The position numbers and the translations under genes were made by a program. DNA of 64,000 nt, taken from NCBI RefSeq assembly GCF_027923385.1, contig NZ_BSEC01000001.1, positions 2,244,501 to 2,308,500 on the forward strand. Reading direction: 5' to 3'. Shown here piece after piece: positions 18,957 to 27,513 of this stretch. The stretch's first letter is position 1; each line of letters starts with the position of its first letter. The notes under the pieces were generated by a model. The model was not told the origin of the DNA. It searched no databases and was given only the letters and a program-made list of their open reading frames with translations. The DNA comes from Methylocystis echinoides. Its GTDB lineage: Bacteria > Pseudomonadota > Alphaproteobacteria > Rhizobiales > Beijerinckiaceae.

Positions 18957-19319
18957 TCAGGGGATCGGCTTGAAGCCCAGCGACCGCTTGGCGTCTTCCT
19001 TGGCGTCGCGCCGCCAGACGCCGGCGCCGTCCTTCTCGAAATGAGCCTTGTGTCCCTTGCGGGCGGTCAACGCCAGCATGCCATGCTCGAGCGTCCACTT
19101 CACCGGATCGAAGACCACAACGCCATTGTCGCGGCAGGCGGGGGCAAGCTGCGCTCTGCCGCCGCCCATGAGGGTCAGCATGCAGCCCGTGTCCTTGTCA
19201 TCGCGCAGCACCGAATAGCGCCCGGCGACATCGCCAGCGGCGAGCGCCCCGGAGAGCGGCAGAAGCACGAGCGCCGCCGCGCAGAGACCGAGGCGCAGGC
19301 CCGAAGAAATGGTCGACAT
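18957..19319 (-). CDS. AprI/Inh-like secreted protease inhibitor
   Basis: A 120-residue protein with a clear signal peptide (LGLCAAALVLLPLSGALAAG, about residues 9-28). The mature part has GRYSVLRDDKDTGCMLTLM, a second cysteine in APACRDNGV, and FDPVKWTLEHGMLALTAR. This is the pattern of the Inh family of periplasmic metalloprotease inhibitors: small beta-barrel proteins with one disulfide. No serralysin-type protease is visible in the window. The start is the ATG of the signal peptide; an upstream in-frame extension looks non-coding. Confidence 0.72.
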   Translation of the reverse strand: MSTISSGLRLGLCAAALVLLPLSGALAAGDVAGRYSVLRDDKDTGCMLTLMGGGRAQLAPACRDNGVVVFDPVKWTLEHGMLALTARKGHKAHFEKDGAGVWRRDAKEDAKRSLGFKPIP

Positions 19320-19613
19320 CGCCGCTCGCTCCAGTGAACTGTCAGAATCAGGATAAGTCTGCCCTTTTTGCGTCGCCGGGCCAACCCCAAGCGGCCCGCG
19401 GCCGCAAGTCTGGCGCCGCGCCCGGTTGCGCTCCTGTCGCATGCAATGCAACCGCATGATGCAATTCGACCAGCAGAAAACTCACTTCCCGCGTGTCTTG
19501 ACGCAACGCTGATAATTGACAAGCTTACGTTTGCCTACAATCGTGGGAGCGTTCGGATTCGTTCCGGCGCCTTGTGCGATGGGGCCGATATTTTTCTCAT
19601 TGACGGTGTTTCG

Positions 19614-22499
19614 ATGCGGTTTTTCTCCATTCGCGCAATGGCGCTTCTCATTCTGCCAGCGTTTTTCCAGTCCATTCCGGCGCAGGCGCTGGTCCAGGCG
19701 ATCTCCGCCGACCCCTCATTCCTCGCCCATGGATGGGTCGCGCCGGGCGGCACGCTGAATATTTCGACGAAAGTCACCGCCAATGTCGGCGGCGTTCCGC
19801 CGGTGAACATTGGCTACGCCCTGATCAGCCAGACAAGCGGGGTGGTCCTGACCAGCAAGACGGCGTCATTCACCTTGACCCAGGGCCAACCCGCGACGCT
19901 CTCCCTGGCGATCCCGGTTCCTGCCGGAGCCGCTCAGGGCAAGTTCCGCGCGGAGTTGCGCGTCTCCAACGGCTCGATCGTGCTTTGGAGCGATCCGCGC
20001 TCCGCCTGTTTCACCATCTCCACGACTCAACCGCAAAGCAGCGGCTTTCTGGTGCCGGTGCGCGGGTGCGGCGAATTGCCGAACGTCGTCTATACCTCCG
20101 GCAGTCAGATCGTCGACGCAAATGGCGCGCCGTTGCGCATATCCTCGGTTGCATGGGGAGGAACCGAGGGCCGCCCCGGTTGGGCTTCGCAAGGTCTCTG
20201 GAAGCTCAATTACCGCCGCGTCATGGAAAGCTTCAGGAGCGCGGGTTTCAACGCCATTCGCATTCCCTGGACAGACGCGATCCTCAACGCGCGGCCAAGC
20301 AAGGCGAACAACTTCATCGACGCTGGTTCTCTGAACAACGCCGAACTGCTCGATCCCGCCTTTCCGAACCCCGACGCGAGGGGCGTCTACACTTACAAGA
20401 AAACCATCGACATCTTCCAGCATTATGCCGATTACGCCGCGCAACTCGGCCTGAAGATCATCTTCGAGCACCACAGCAATCGCGGCTATGCCGGGCAGCA
20501 GCAGAACGGCCTCTGGTTCTCGAAGGACACCACGCGCAATTATTGCTCGGACGGGGAATATGTGCAGGGCGTCGATGGTTCGGCGTCGTCTCCGAGCGCG
20601 ACGTTCGGGCGCTGCAATTCCCCGGACAGTCCGCCCGCCAAATATGTAGATTATGCAACTTTCCGGCAGAACTGGGTGACGCTTGCGTCGAAATTCAGCG
20701 GCCATCCAGCCGTGATTGGTTTCGAGTTGCATAACGAACCCGCCAATATGTGGTCGCCCTGTGGGAGCGGAGCGTGGGTGTGGTGCGCCCCTGTCCAGAT
20801 CAATTGGGGCGTCTCGAACGATCAATACGACATCAAGTGGATGGCTGAGGATGTCGGCAACGCGATTCACGCGGTCAATCCAAATGCGCTCATCATTCTC
20901 GAAGCGCCTTTCGCCGGCTACAACGGCGCCACCACGCCGCAATATGTTCCACGGCCCAAACCGCCGGGCACTGATCCGGCGGTGTCCGCCGCGGACGGCG
21001 ACCTCACGGCGGTGGCGGCCTACGCCAGCAAGCCGGTTACGCTCGCGAGACCGCACAAGCTCAGCTACTCGGTTCACATGTATCCGCATGAAATCGTCGG
21101 GGACCGAAGCCTTCCGTCTTCCGCCAATTATTCGGCGAGCTACTGGATGCCGGAATTCGGTTATCTCGTGGCCCGCAATATCGCGCCGGTTCTGGTGAGC
21201 GAGATCGGCGCCTGTATCGCGCAGGGAAACACGAGCCAGGACGCGCTGAACTTCCTGAACGGCGCCATTCCGTTTCTCAACGGCCGTATGGGCGTCGTCT
21301 GGGGCCCGACGCTTTACGCGAACCGCCAGCCCATCAGCACCAGCTGGTGGCTGGGCGCCGTCACCTATCTCGCCGACAACACCAATAATTGCACCAACCA
21401 GAATGACCGGAACCCGAATGGGCTCTGGTCGGCCTGGCCAACGGGGGATTTTGTTCCCTTCAGCCTCAACCGGAGCGAGACGCTCGCCTATACGGATCAG
21501 CTGCTGCTCAAAGGGACCGGGGACGTCTCTCCCGACAACGCCGTCGTCGGCGCGGGTGGGACGGTTGTCGACGCCTCCCGCAACGTCTGGGCGGTTGTCG
21601 ACGGCAAAGTGACCTTCAACGGCGGTCCCGACTCCACGACGTCGAACGCCGTCAGCATCGCTTATGCGGGCAACCGGATCTGCTATCGCGCGACGTCGGG
21701 GCGTTGGTCCTGCAAGGCGGGGACGTCGTGGACGGCCGCCGCCTCGCCCTTGCGGGCGTCTCCGGACGGTTTTGTTTCGACACAGGGCGGTCCGCTCGTC
21801 ATCGACGCCGCCGGCAATTTCTGGGGGCTGGGGTTCGGGCGCGTGATGATCAACGGTGCGCCGGATGACGCGACGAGCGCCGGCGAGCAGATCGCCTGGT
21901 ATCGCGGCGCGATCTGGTACATGAACACGTCGGGCGCCTGGTTTTCGAGAACGGCGACGACGGCGTGGTCGGCGGCTGCCGCCAATCCCCTGCCGGCGTC
22001 GACGGCGACCAAAGTGATCACCGAGGGCGGCGGCGCCATTATCGACGGGCGGAAGAACATCTGGACCATTGTCGACGGCGTCGTGGTGGTCAACGGCGTC
22101 CCGGACTGGACGACCGCCAATGTGATCGAGCTGGCCTATGCGGGCGGCAGAATCTGGCAGAAGAACTGGGCGTGGCTCTGGCGGTCGAAGGCCCTGCCGA
22201 CTGACGCCTGGACGCCGCTCGACGGTCAGTCGACGCGACCCGCCCTTCCGACGTCCCTGAGCCGGGCGACTGTCGTCGCAGGCGGCGGGTCAATCGTGAC
22301 GCCGACGGACTGGAGCTGGGATTGGACGATTTCTGACGGCAAGGTCGTTGTGGATGGCGTGGTCGACGAAACGACCCGGGACGTCGTCCAGCTGGCCTAT
22401 TTCAACAACAGGGTCTGGCAGAAGAATAATGTCGGGAGCTGGTGGTCCAAGTCACGCTTTTTCGACAGCTGGATCGCGAGCCCGACGCCGCCCTTCTGA
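19614..22499 (+). CDS. Secreted glycoside hydrolase family 5 with four C-terminal repeats
   Basis: A 961-residue protein with a signal peptide (MALLILPAFFQSIPAQA, ending about residue 25). An Ig-like beta domain follows (to about 145), then a GH5 TIM barrel (about 160-630). The acid/base Glu is in VIGFELHNEP (residue 375) and the nucleophile in VLVSEIGAC (residue 530); RIPW and FEHHSNRG are also family-like. GH5 enzymes cleave beta-1,4-glucans or mannans, so endoglucanase activity is likely. Residues about 635-961 hold four degenerate 75-80-residue repeats with DG-VVVNGVPD and IWQKN motifs. An in-frame extension upstream of the ATG looks non-coding. Confidence 0.88.
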   Translation: MRFFSIRAMALLILPAFFQSIPAQALVQAISADPSFLAHGWVAPGGTLNISTKVTANVGGVPPVNIGYALISQTSGVVLTSKTASFTLTQGQPATLSLAIPVPAGAAQGKFRAELRVSNGSIVLWSDPRSACFTISTTQPQSSGFLVPVRGCGELPNVVYTSGSQIVDANGAPLRISSVAWGGTEGRPGWASQGLWKLNYRRVMESFRSAGFNAIRIPWTDAILNARPSKANNFIDAGSLNNAELLDPAFPNPDARGVYTYKKTIDIFQHYADYAAQLGLKIIFEHHSNRGYAGQQQNGLWFSKDTTRNYCSDGEYVQGVDGSASSPSATFGRCNSPDSPPAKYVDYATFRQNWVTLASKFSGHPAVIGFELHNEPANMWSPCGSGAWVWCAPVQINWGVSNDQYDIKWMAEDVGNAIHAVNPNALIILEAPFAGYNGATTPQYVPRPKPPGTDPAVSAADGDLTAVAAYASKPVTLARPHKLSYSVHMYPHEIVGDRSLPSSANYSASYWMPEFGYLVARNIAPVLVSEIGACIAQGNTSQDALNFLNGAIPFLNGRMGVVWGPTLYANRQPISTSWWLGAVTYLADNTNNCTNQNDRNPNGLWSAWPTGDFVPFSLNRSETLAYTDQLLLKGTGDVSPDNAVVGAGGTVVDASRNVWAVVDGKVTFNGGPDSTTSNAVSIAYAGNRICYRATSGRWSCKAGTSWTAAASPLRASPDGFVSTQGGPLVIDAAGNFWGLGFGRVMINGAPDDATSAGEQIAWYRGAIWYMNTSGAWFSRTATTAWSAAAANPLPASTATKVITEGGGAIIDGRKNIWTIVDGVVVVNGVPDWTTANVIELAYAGGRIWQKNWAWLWRSKALPTDAWTPLDGQSTRPALPTSLSRATVVAGGGSIVTPTDWSWDWTISDGKVVVDGVVDETTRDVVQLAYFNNRVWQKNNVGSWWSKSRFFDSWIASPTPPF
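21520..22496 (+). repeat. Four degenerate protein repeats at the GH5 C-terminus
   Basis: Repeat starts can be aligned on AGGTVVDASRNVWAVVDGKV, QGGPLVIDAAGNFWGLGFGR, GGGAIIDGRKNIWTIVDGVV and AGGGSIVTPTDWSWDWTISD. Each continues with a short NGxPDxTT-like turn and an aromatic IAY/IWQKN segment. The DNA copies are diverged, so they are old duplications. A glycan-binding or surface role is an inference. Confidence 0.75.
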
Positions 22500-22502
22500 T
22501 CC

Positions 22503-22531
22503 AAAAAAAACGGGAGCGCGCCGCGCTCCCG
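22503..22531 (-). terminator. Intrinsic terminator for the 40-aa gene
   Basis: The hairpin CGGGAGCG/CGCTCCCG (22511-22531) is followed on the minus strand by eight Ts (As at 22503-22510), just after the stop of the small minus-strand gene. It may also halt GH5 transcripts coming from the other side, though no T-run follows in that direction. Confidence 0.8.
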
Positions 22532-22556
22532 TTCGAGATTCGCAATTAGCCGCCTG

Positions 22557-22679
22557 TCAGGAAGACAGGTAACGCACGAACGTCGGAGCCTGGGTGATGA
22601 GCACGATAATCGCGCCGATCACGCTCAGGGCGATCAGGAGCGGCTTGATCTTCTGGGACGGCTGAGTGGGGAGGGCCAT
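22557..22679 (-). CDS. 40-residue single-membrane-helix peptide
   Basis: A short gene reading MALPTQPSQKIKPL, then the hydrophobic segment LIALSVIGAIIVLI (about residues 15-28), ending TQAPTFVRYLSS. AAAGGA stands ten bases before the ATG, a good ribosome site. An intrinsic terminator follows the stop by 25 bp and a perfect 15-bp inverted repeat lies 32 bp upstream, so the unit has its own signals at both ends. I do not recognise the peptide. A small regulatory subunit of a membrane complex is a possibility only. Confidence 0.65.
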   Translation of the reverse strand: MALPTQPSQKIKPLLIALSVIGAIIVLITQAPTFVRYLSS

Positions 22680-22710
22680 TTGATTTTTCCTTTTTGCGCA
22701 TCGTTTTATT

Positions 22711-22725
22711 CGGTTCGGCGAACCG
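22711..22725. promoter_or_regulatory. Perfect inverted repeat upstream of the 40-aa gene
   Basis: CGGTTCG, a single G, then CGAACCG form a perfect 15-bp palindrome. It lies 32 bp upstream of the ATG of the small peptide gene, between it and divergent hemN. Position and symmetry suggest an operator; the binding protein is unknown. Confidence 0.45.
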
Positions 22726-22948
22726 CGCGGTCGATAGTAGAGGGTTGCGGAGCGAAAGCACCCGAATAAGCGCTTGGGCGGCAGTTACATATTGACGCAG
22801 CCGCGAAGACCCTGTCGGCGACGCGCTGTCAGCGCGGCGGTGACAGCTGCGCGCCGCCGCGCCCGGGCGCGGTAATGTGTAGCAGTGCGCGCGCCCTGCA
22901 GCCGCGTTAAGGTTGCGCGAAATTCCACTCGACAGGAAACCGCCCGTC

Positions 22949-24295
22949 ATGGATCCGGCCTCTCTCGCGCTCGCCGAGCGTTCCGCGCCGCGCTACACGA
23001 GCTATCCGACAGCCCCGCATTTTTCGAAGGAGATCGGCGACGCCGAGATGCGCCACTGGCTCGGCGCGCTCGATCCGCACGCCTCGCTCTCGCTCTATTT
23101 CCACGTGCCCTTCTGCCGGGAAATCTGCGCCTATTGCGGCTGCCACACGAAGGCCGTGCGGCAAGAGGCGCCGCTCACCGCCTATAAGGAAACGCTGCTC
23201 CGCGAAATCGAGCTGACCTCGCAGGCCACCCGCGCGCGCGGCGTTGTCAGCATTCACTGGGGCGGCGGCACGCCCAGCATTCTCGGCCCGTCGCGCTTCG
23301 GCGAGATCGTCGAGCGCCTGCGCGATCTCTTCGAGATCACGCATGAGACCGAACACGCCATTGAGCTCGACCCGCGTCTTCTCGATGCGCCAATGGCGGA
23401 AGCGCTGGCGCAGGCGGGCATCACCCGCGCTTCCTTCGGCGTGCAGGACCTCAACGAACATGTGCAGGAGGCGGCCGGCCGCGTGCAGCCGTTCGAGGTG
23501 GTCGCGCGCGCCGTGGCCCTGCTGCGCAACGTGGGCGTCACCGCCATCAATCTCGACCTGATGTACGGGCTCCCCGATCAGAGCGTCGACGATGTGGCGC
23601 GCACGGCGGCGATGGCGGCCTCGCTCGCGCCGCAGCGGCTCGCGGTCTTCGGCTATGCGCATGTGCCGTGGTTCAAGGCCAATCAGAAGCTCATCGACGC
23701 CGCCGCGCTGCCGGGCGCGGCCGAGCGCCTCGCGCAGGCGGCGGCGGTGCGCGGCGCGCTGGAGCGCGAAGGCTATGAGGCGATCGGACTGGATCATTTC
23801 GCGCGCCCGCATGACCCGCTGGCCGTCGCCGCGCGGGAAGGGCGGATGCGCCGTAATTTTCAGGGCTACACGATCGACACGGCCACGGCGCTGCTGCCCT
23901 TCGGCGTCTCCGCCATCGGCCGCCTGCCGCAGGGCTTCGTCGGCAACGCCACCGACCTCGCCGGCTGGCGCCGCGCGATCGAGGCGGACCGGTTCCCGGT
24001 CACCCGCGGCCTCGCCTTCTCCATCGAGGACCTCGCGCGCGGCGACGTGATCGAGCGGCTGATGTGCGATTTCGTCGTCGATTACGGCGCGATCGCGCAG
24101 GAGCATGGTTTCGCGCCGGAAGCCTTTGACGGCGCGCGCGTGCCGCTGCGCCATCTGGAGGCCGACGGCGTCGTGACGCTGGAGGGACGCCGCGTCAGCG
24201 TGACCGAACGCGGCCGGCCGTTCGTACGCCTTGCCGCCGCCGCCTTCGACGCCTATCTGGAAGCGTCCGCCGCGCGCCATTCCGCGGCGGTCTGA
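22949..24295 (+). CDS. hemN: Oxygen-independent coproporphyrinogen III dehydrogenase
   Basis: A 448-residue radical SAM enzyme that converts coproporphyrinogen III to protoporphyrinogen IX without oxygen. CREICAYCGC holds the C-x3-C-x2-C cysteines for the [4Fe-4S] cluster, plus the extra HemN cysteine. The N-terminal APRYTSYPTAPHF, IHWGGGTPS and the C-terminal NFQGYTID are specific to true HemN rather than HemW. Length is normal. The ATG at 22949 is preferred over an upstream TTG because AGGAAA lies at a good distance. FNR-type sites were looked for upstream and not found. Confidence 0.96.
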   Translation: MDPASLALAERSAPRYTSYPTAPHFSKEIGDAEMRHWLGALDPHASLSLYFHVPFCREICAYCGCHTKAVRQEAPLTAYKETLLREIELTSQATRARGVVSIHWGGGTPSILGPSRFGEIVERLRDLFEITHETEHAIELDPRLLDAPMAEALAQAGITRASFGVQDLNEHVQEAAGRVQPFEVVARAVALLRNVGVTAINLDLMYGLPDQSVDDVARTAAMAASLAPQRLAVFGYAHVPWFKANQKLIDAAALPGAAERLAQAAAVRGALEREGYEAIGLDHFARPHDPLAVAAREGRMRRNFQGYTIDTATALLPFGVSAIGRLPQGFVGNATDLAGWRRAIEADRFPVTRGLAFSIEDLARGDVIERLMCDFVVDYGAIAQEHGFAPEAFDGARVPLRHLEADGVVTLEGRRVSVTERGRPFVRLAAAAFDAYLEASAARHSAAV

Positions 24296-24323
24296 CTGGC
24301 GCGGGGGCGTAACGGAGGACGGC

Positions 24324-24713
24324 ATGTCGCCGACGACGCTCTATCTCGCCAAGCTCATGGGCGCCTATTCGCTGTTCGCGGCGGCATGGCTGATGTGGCG
24401 CCGCGAGGCGGCGCTGGGGCTCGTCGACCGCATTTCCAACGACCCCGTCTTCGAGTCGATGATCGGCACGTTGCGGCTAAGCGTCGGACTCGCCATCGTC
24501 CTTGGCCACAACCGCTGGGGCGGCGTGCTCGAGGCGCTGGTGTCTCTGGTCGGCTGGATCGCGCTCATGAGCGGGATCGCGACCATGTTTTTGCCGACGG
24601 GCACGCTGCGGCGGGCGATCGTCTGGATGCGCTTCAGGGAAAAGCTGTCGCTTTATGCGCTGATCTCGTCGCTGCTGGGCGCGGCGCTGTTCATCGGCGG
24701 CGTGACGGCTTGA
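24324..24713 (+). CDS. Small integral membrane protein, unknown function
   Basis: A 129-residue protein 28 bp after hemN, with a strong GGAGG before the ATG. Four hydrophobic segments are visible, including LMGAYSLFAAAWLMWRR, LSVGLAIVLGH, LEALVSLVGWIALMSG and LYALISSLLGAALFIGG. It probably shares the hemN transcript. The family is not recognised with certainty. It has no obvious catalytic motif. Confidence 0.72.
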   Translation: MSPTTLYLAKLMGAYSLFAAAWLMWRREAALGLVDRISNDPVFESMIGTLRLSVGLAIVLGHNRWGGVLEALVSLVGWIALMSGIATMFLPTGTLRRAIVWMRFREKLSLYALISSLLGAALFIGGVTA

Positions 24714-24726
24714 GAAAGCCGACCTG

Positions 24727-25755
24727 TCAGCCTGGCGCGCCGGCGTCCGGCATTTTCTCCGCCGCCCGCAAGCCGCTTTGCCTGCTGCCGGACAAGGCGC
24801 GCGGCGTCAGCGCGCGCGCCACATTGACGAAGGGCGAGACCAGAAGCGACGTGACGCTGTGCGGATCGACGCCGGGCTCGGCGACGCCGAACCTCAGCCG
24901 GGGCGAAACCTTTTGCGGGATCACCAGCGTTCCGAACATCCAGTCGAAGATCGCCAGCGAATTGCCGAGATTGCTGTTGTAATGCGCCGGATCAATCGAG
25001 TGGTGGATCTGGTGATGCGCCGGGCTCATCAACAGGCGCCCGGCGCGCCCGCGCAGCGGCAGCCACACCTCCGAATGCTGAAGATTGACGAAAGTGAAGA
25101 AGAAGACAACGAGGAGGATGTTCGTCCCGAAAAGGGAGAACGTCTGCGGGGCGCCTCCGAGCGCATATGCCGCCACGCCGTTTGCGAGACCGACGAAAAG
25201 CGCGACGATATTGGTGAAGATTACCGAATCCAGCGGGTGGACGCGCGAGACGGTCAGGGGGGTGAGCCGCTCGGCGGTATGGTGCGTCTTGTGCGTCTCC
25301 CACAGGAAGGGGATGCGGTGTTTCAGGTAGTGATCGAGCCAGTAGCCCCACTCCATGGCGAGATAGCCGACCAGCGTGGCGATGGCGCGCGCGACCCATA
25401 TGGGAAGATCGGTCGCCGGGCGCGCGCCGAAGACATCGACGAGGGTGGCCCGGACGGCGTCGCCGATCTCTCCCGCGCCCAGACAGGCCCAGCCGATGTA
25501 AATCCCCGTGAGATAGACGTTCACGAAGAAATACAGGACATCCGCCCGGGTGGAGCGGTGCAGCAGCAGCCGGCGGGAGAGGAAGGCCCGCGCGAGAAAC
25601 GCGAACCGGACATGGCCGCGTCTGCGCCGGCGGACGATGGCGAGATAGGCGAAGCCGAGTAGGAAGCCCGTCGCCAGGGCATAGATCGAGAGATGCGATC
25701 CCGGCGCAAGGAGCTGGGCCTGCAACTTTCCGGCGAAATATGCGAACGGGTCCAT
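24727..25755 (-). CDS. Sterol desaturase / fatty acid hydroxylase family protein
   Basis: A 342-residue membrane protein with four to six helices and the three histidine clusters of the di-iron fatty acid hydroxylase superfamily: DHYLKHR, HKTHHT and HHQIHH. These proteins hydroxylate or desaturate lipids (sterols, hopanoids, fatty acids) in the membrane using oxygen and two iron ions. The C-terminal tail after FGTLVIP is variable. It is convergent with the small membrane gene after hemN. Substrate is not deducible; a hopanoid or ornithine-lipid substrate would fit this bacterial group. Confidence 0.9.
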   Translation of the reverse strand: MDPFAYFAGKLQAQLLAPGSHLSIYALATGFLLGFAYLAIVRRRRRGHVRFAFLARAFLSRRLLLHRSTRADVLYFFVNVYLTGIYIGWACLGAGEIGDAVRATLVDVFGARPATDLPIWVARAIATLVGYLAMEWGYWLDHYLKHRIPFLWETHKTHHTAERLTPLTVSRVHPLDSVIFTNIVALFVGLANGVAAYALGGAPQTFSLFGTNILLVVFFFTFVNLQHSEVWLPLRGRAGRLLMSPAHHQIHHSIDPAHYNSNLGNSLAIFDWMFGTLVIPQKVSPRLRFGVAEPGVDPHSVTSLLVSPFVNVARALTPRALSGSRQSGLRAAEKMPDAGAPG

Positions 25756-25840
25756 ATCGACTGCCGATTGTCCGATTTACGACTGGCTCGACAGTAGACG
25801 AAGGGCGTAAATTTTCGTCCAATTAGGGGGAGGGTGAGCC

Positions 25841-25969
25841 ATGGAAGCGAGGGAACTTCTCAGAAATCCGAGATTCGTGGCGATCTGGATCGCCATCTGG
25901 GCGGGCATGCTGCTCTCGATCGAGAACATCATCGTCAAGATCAACCTGCTGATGCAGCTCGGGGAGTGA
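25841..25969 (+). CDS. 42-residue membrane peptide
   Basis: A short gene encoding MEARELLRNPRF, then the hydrophobic stretch VAIWIAIWAGMLLSI, and an amphipathic end IIVKINLLMQLGE. GGGGGAGGG lies about nine bases before the ATG, an excellent ribosome site. It starts 85 bp after the divergent sterol desaturase gene and ends 70 bp before the helicase gene, so it may lead that transcript. I do not recognise it. Unlike most random frames it has few rare codons and a clear hydrophobic core. Confidence 0.6.
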   Translation: MEARELLRNPRFVAIWIAIWAGMLLSIENIIVKINLLMQLGE

Positions 25970-26039
25970 TTGCCGCCTTGTAGGCGGCGCCTGCCTCCGG
26001 CATCGTGCATGTTCCCGATTCGATCCCATCTACGGAAAC

Positions 26040-27137
26040 ATGCCCGTCTGGACCCCCGAGCAGGATAATGCGCTGAACGCCGTCGCCCGCTGGCTGGAGT
26101 CGCCTGGCGGGCCGCAGGTGTTTCGATTGTTCGGATTCGCCGGCACGGGCAAGTCGACGCTGGCCCTGCATCTCGCCGAGCATGTCGAGGGCGATGTCGC
26201 CTTCGCCGCCTTCACCGGCAAGGCGGCGCTGGTCATGCGCTCCAAAGGCTGCGACGACGCACGCACGATTCACAGCCTCATTTATCGCGCAACCGACACC
26301 GAGACGGAGGAGCCGTCCTTCGTCCTCAACGACGACAGCGAGGCGGCGCACGCCAAGCTGATTGTCATCGACGAATGTTCGATGGTCGACGAGGAGCTGG
26401 GGCGCGATCTTCTCTCCTTCGGCAAGAAGGTGCTGGTGCTGGGCGATCCGGCGCAATTGCCGCCGGTGACGGGCGGCGGCTTCTTCACCGAGGCCGAGCC
26501 GGATGTGATGCTCACGCAGGTCCACCGTCAGGCGTCGGATAATCCGATCATTCGTCTCTCCATGACGATCCGCGAAGGCGGCGCGCTCACGCGCGGCGTC
26601 TATGGCGAGACCCGCATCGTGTCGCGCAACGAACTCGACCCCGCGCTCGTCACCGGCGCCGATCAGGTGCTCGTCGGCCGCAACAAGACGCGGCGCGCCT
26701 ATAATGGCCGCCTGCGCGAATTGCGCGGCTTCACCGGCGTGTTTCCGCAATCGGGCGAGAAGCTCGTCTGCCTGCGCAACAATCGCAAGAAGGGTCTGCT
26801 CAACGGCGCGCTGTTCACGGTGAAGAGCGCCGGCGCCCTGCGGCGCGGCAAGATCAGAATGCTGATCATGCCGGAGGAGGGCGAAACCGGGAAATTCCAG
26901 CGCGTCGCCGTCATTCCGCAATTCTTCGAGGGCGGCGAGGGCGAGATCCCTTACGCGCTGCGCAAGGATTCCGACGAGTTCGATTTCGGCTACGCGCTCA
27001 CCGTGCACAAGGCGCAGGGCTCACAGTGGGATAATGTGACCCTGTTCGACGAGTCCTTCGCCTTTCGAGAGCATCGCGCGCGCTGGCTCTACACCGGCGT
27101 GACAAGAGCGGCGCAGAAACTGACTCTGGTTATGTGA
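26040..27137 (+). CDS. RecD-like/Dda-type ATP-dependent DNA helicase
   Basis: A 365-residue superfamily 1B helicase. Walker A is GFAGTGKST (residues 32-40), Walker B is VIDECSMVD, motif III is GDPAQLPPV, and the C-terminal UvrD_C_2-type motif is YALTVHKAQGSQW followed by LYTGVTRA. It is much shorter than RecD of RecBCD and close to phage Dda-like enzymes, which are 5'-3' helicases. No recB/recC lies near. Likely role is in replication restart or repair. ATG start. Confidence 0.88.
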   Translation: MPVWTPEQDNALNAVARWLESPGGPQVFRLFGFAGTGKSTLALHLAEHVEGDVAFAAFTGKAALVMRSKGCDDARTIHSLIYRATDTETEEPSFVLNDDSEAAHAKLIVIDECSMVDEELGRDLLSFGKKVLVLGDPAQLPPVTGGGFFTEAEPDVMLTQVHRQASDNPIIRLSMTIREGGALTRGVYGETRIVSRNELDPALVTGADQVLVGRNKTRRAYNGRLRELRGFTGVFPQSGEKLVCLRNNRKKGLLNGALFTVKSAGALRRGKIRMLIMPEEGETGKFQRVAVIPQFFEGGEGEIPYALRKDSDEFDFGYALTVHKAQGSQWDNVTLFDESFAFREHRARWLYTGVTRAAQKLTLVM

Positions 27138-27219
27138 TGGCTCTCCCTCTGCCCGCTCTTGCGGGGTGAGGACGCAACGCCGCGGGCGCTAACTGTCTTT
27201 AACCGGCAAGGCAACAGAT

Positions 27220-27513
27220 ATGGCGGACAAGATTATTGAAATGCGCCGGCTCAGCGACGACGCCGTGTATCGCTTTCTGCCGCAGCAGCCGGCCGATGGT
27301 TTCCCGCGCTACAGGCGCGCCGACAAGGACATCTGGATCTTGCGCCATCCAGACTTCGGCTGGATCGTCTGGGACGCGGGCGAAGGCGCGCTCATGGGGC
27401 GGCCGTGGGAGGTCGCGCTGAAGGATCAGGGCGCGACGCCGCCGGAATCTGTCTGGGTCAGCCGGAAGGATGCGAACGCCTTCGTTTATCGCCTTGTCGT
27501 CGTCGCCGACTAG
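27220..27513 (+). CDS. Conserved small hypothetical protein
   Basis: A 97-residue protein, acidic and aromatic-rich (DKDIWILRHPDFGWIVWDAG). It has no signal peptide or membrane segment. It overlaps the end of the convergent next gene by four bases. I do not recognise the family. Coding bias and tight packing support it. Confidence 0.6.
   Translation: MADKIIEMRRLSDDAVYRFLPQQPADGFPRYRRADKDIWILRHPDFGWIVWDAGEGALMGRPWEVALKDQGATPPESVWVSRKDANAFVYRLVVVAD

Noticed and set aside
19516..19541. TTGACA and TACAAT before the GH5 gene as promoter
   Set aside because: Spacing of 14 bp is too short for a normal sigma-70 promoter; not strong enough to list.
22780..22948. FNR-type site upstream of hemN
   Set aside because: No TTGAT-N4-ATCAA-like sequence; only a lone ATTGACGC.
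26040..27137. RecD-like helicase plus neighbours as a defence island
   Set aside because: No nuclease, methylase or mobile signature nearby; local composition is ordinary.
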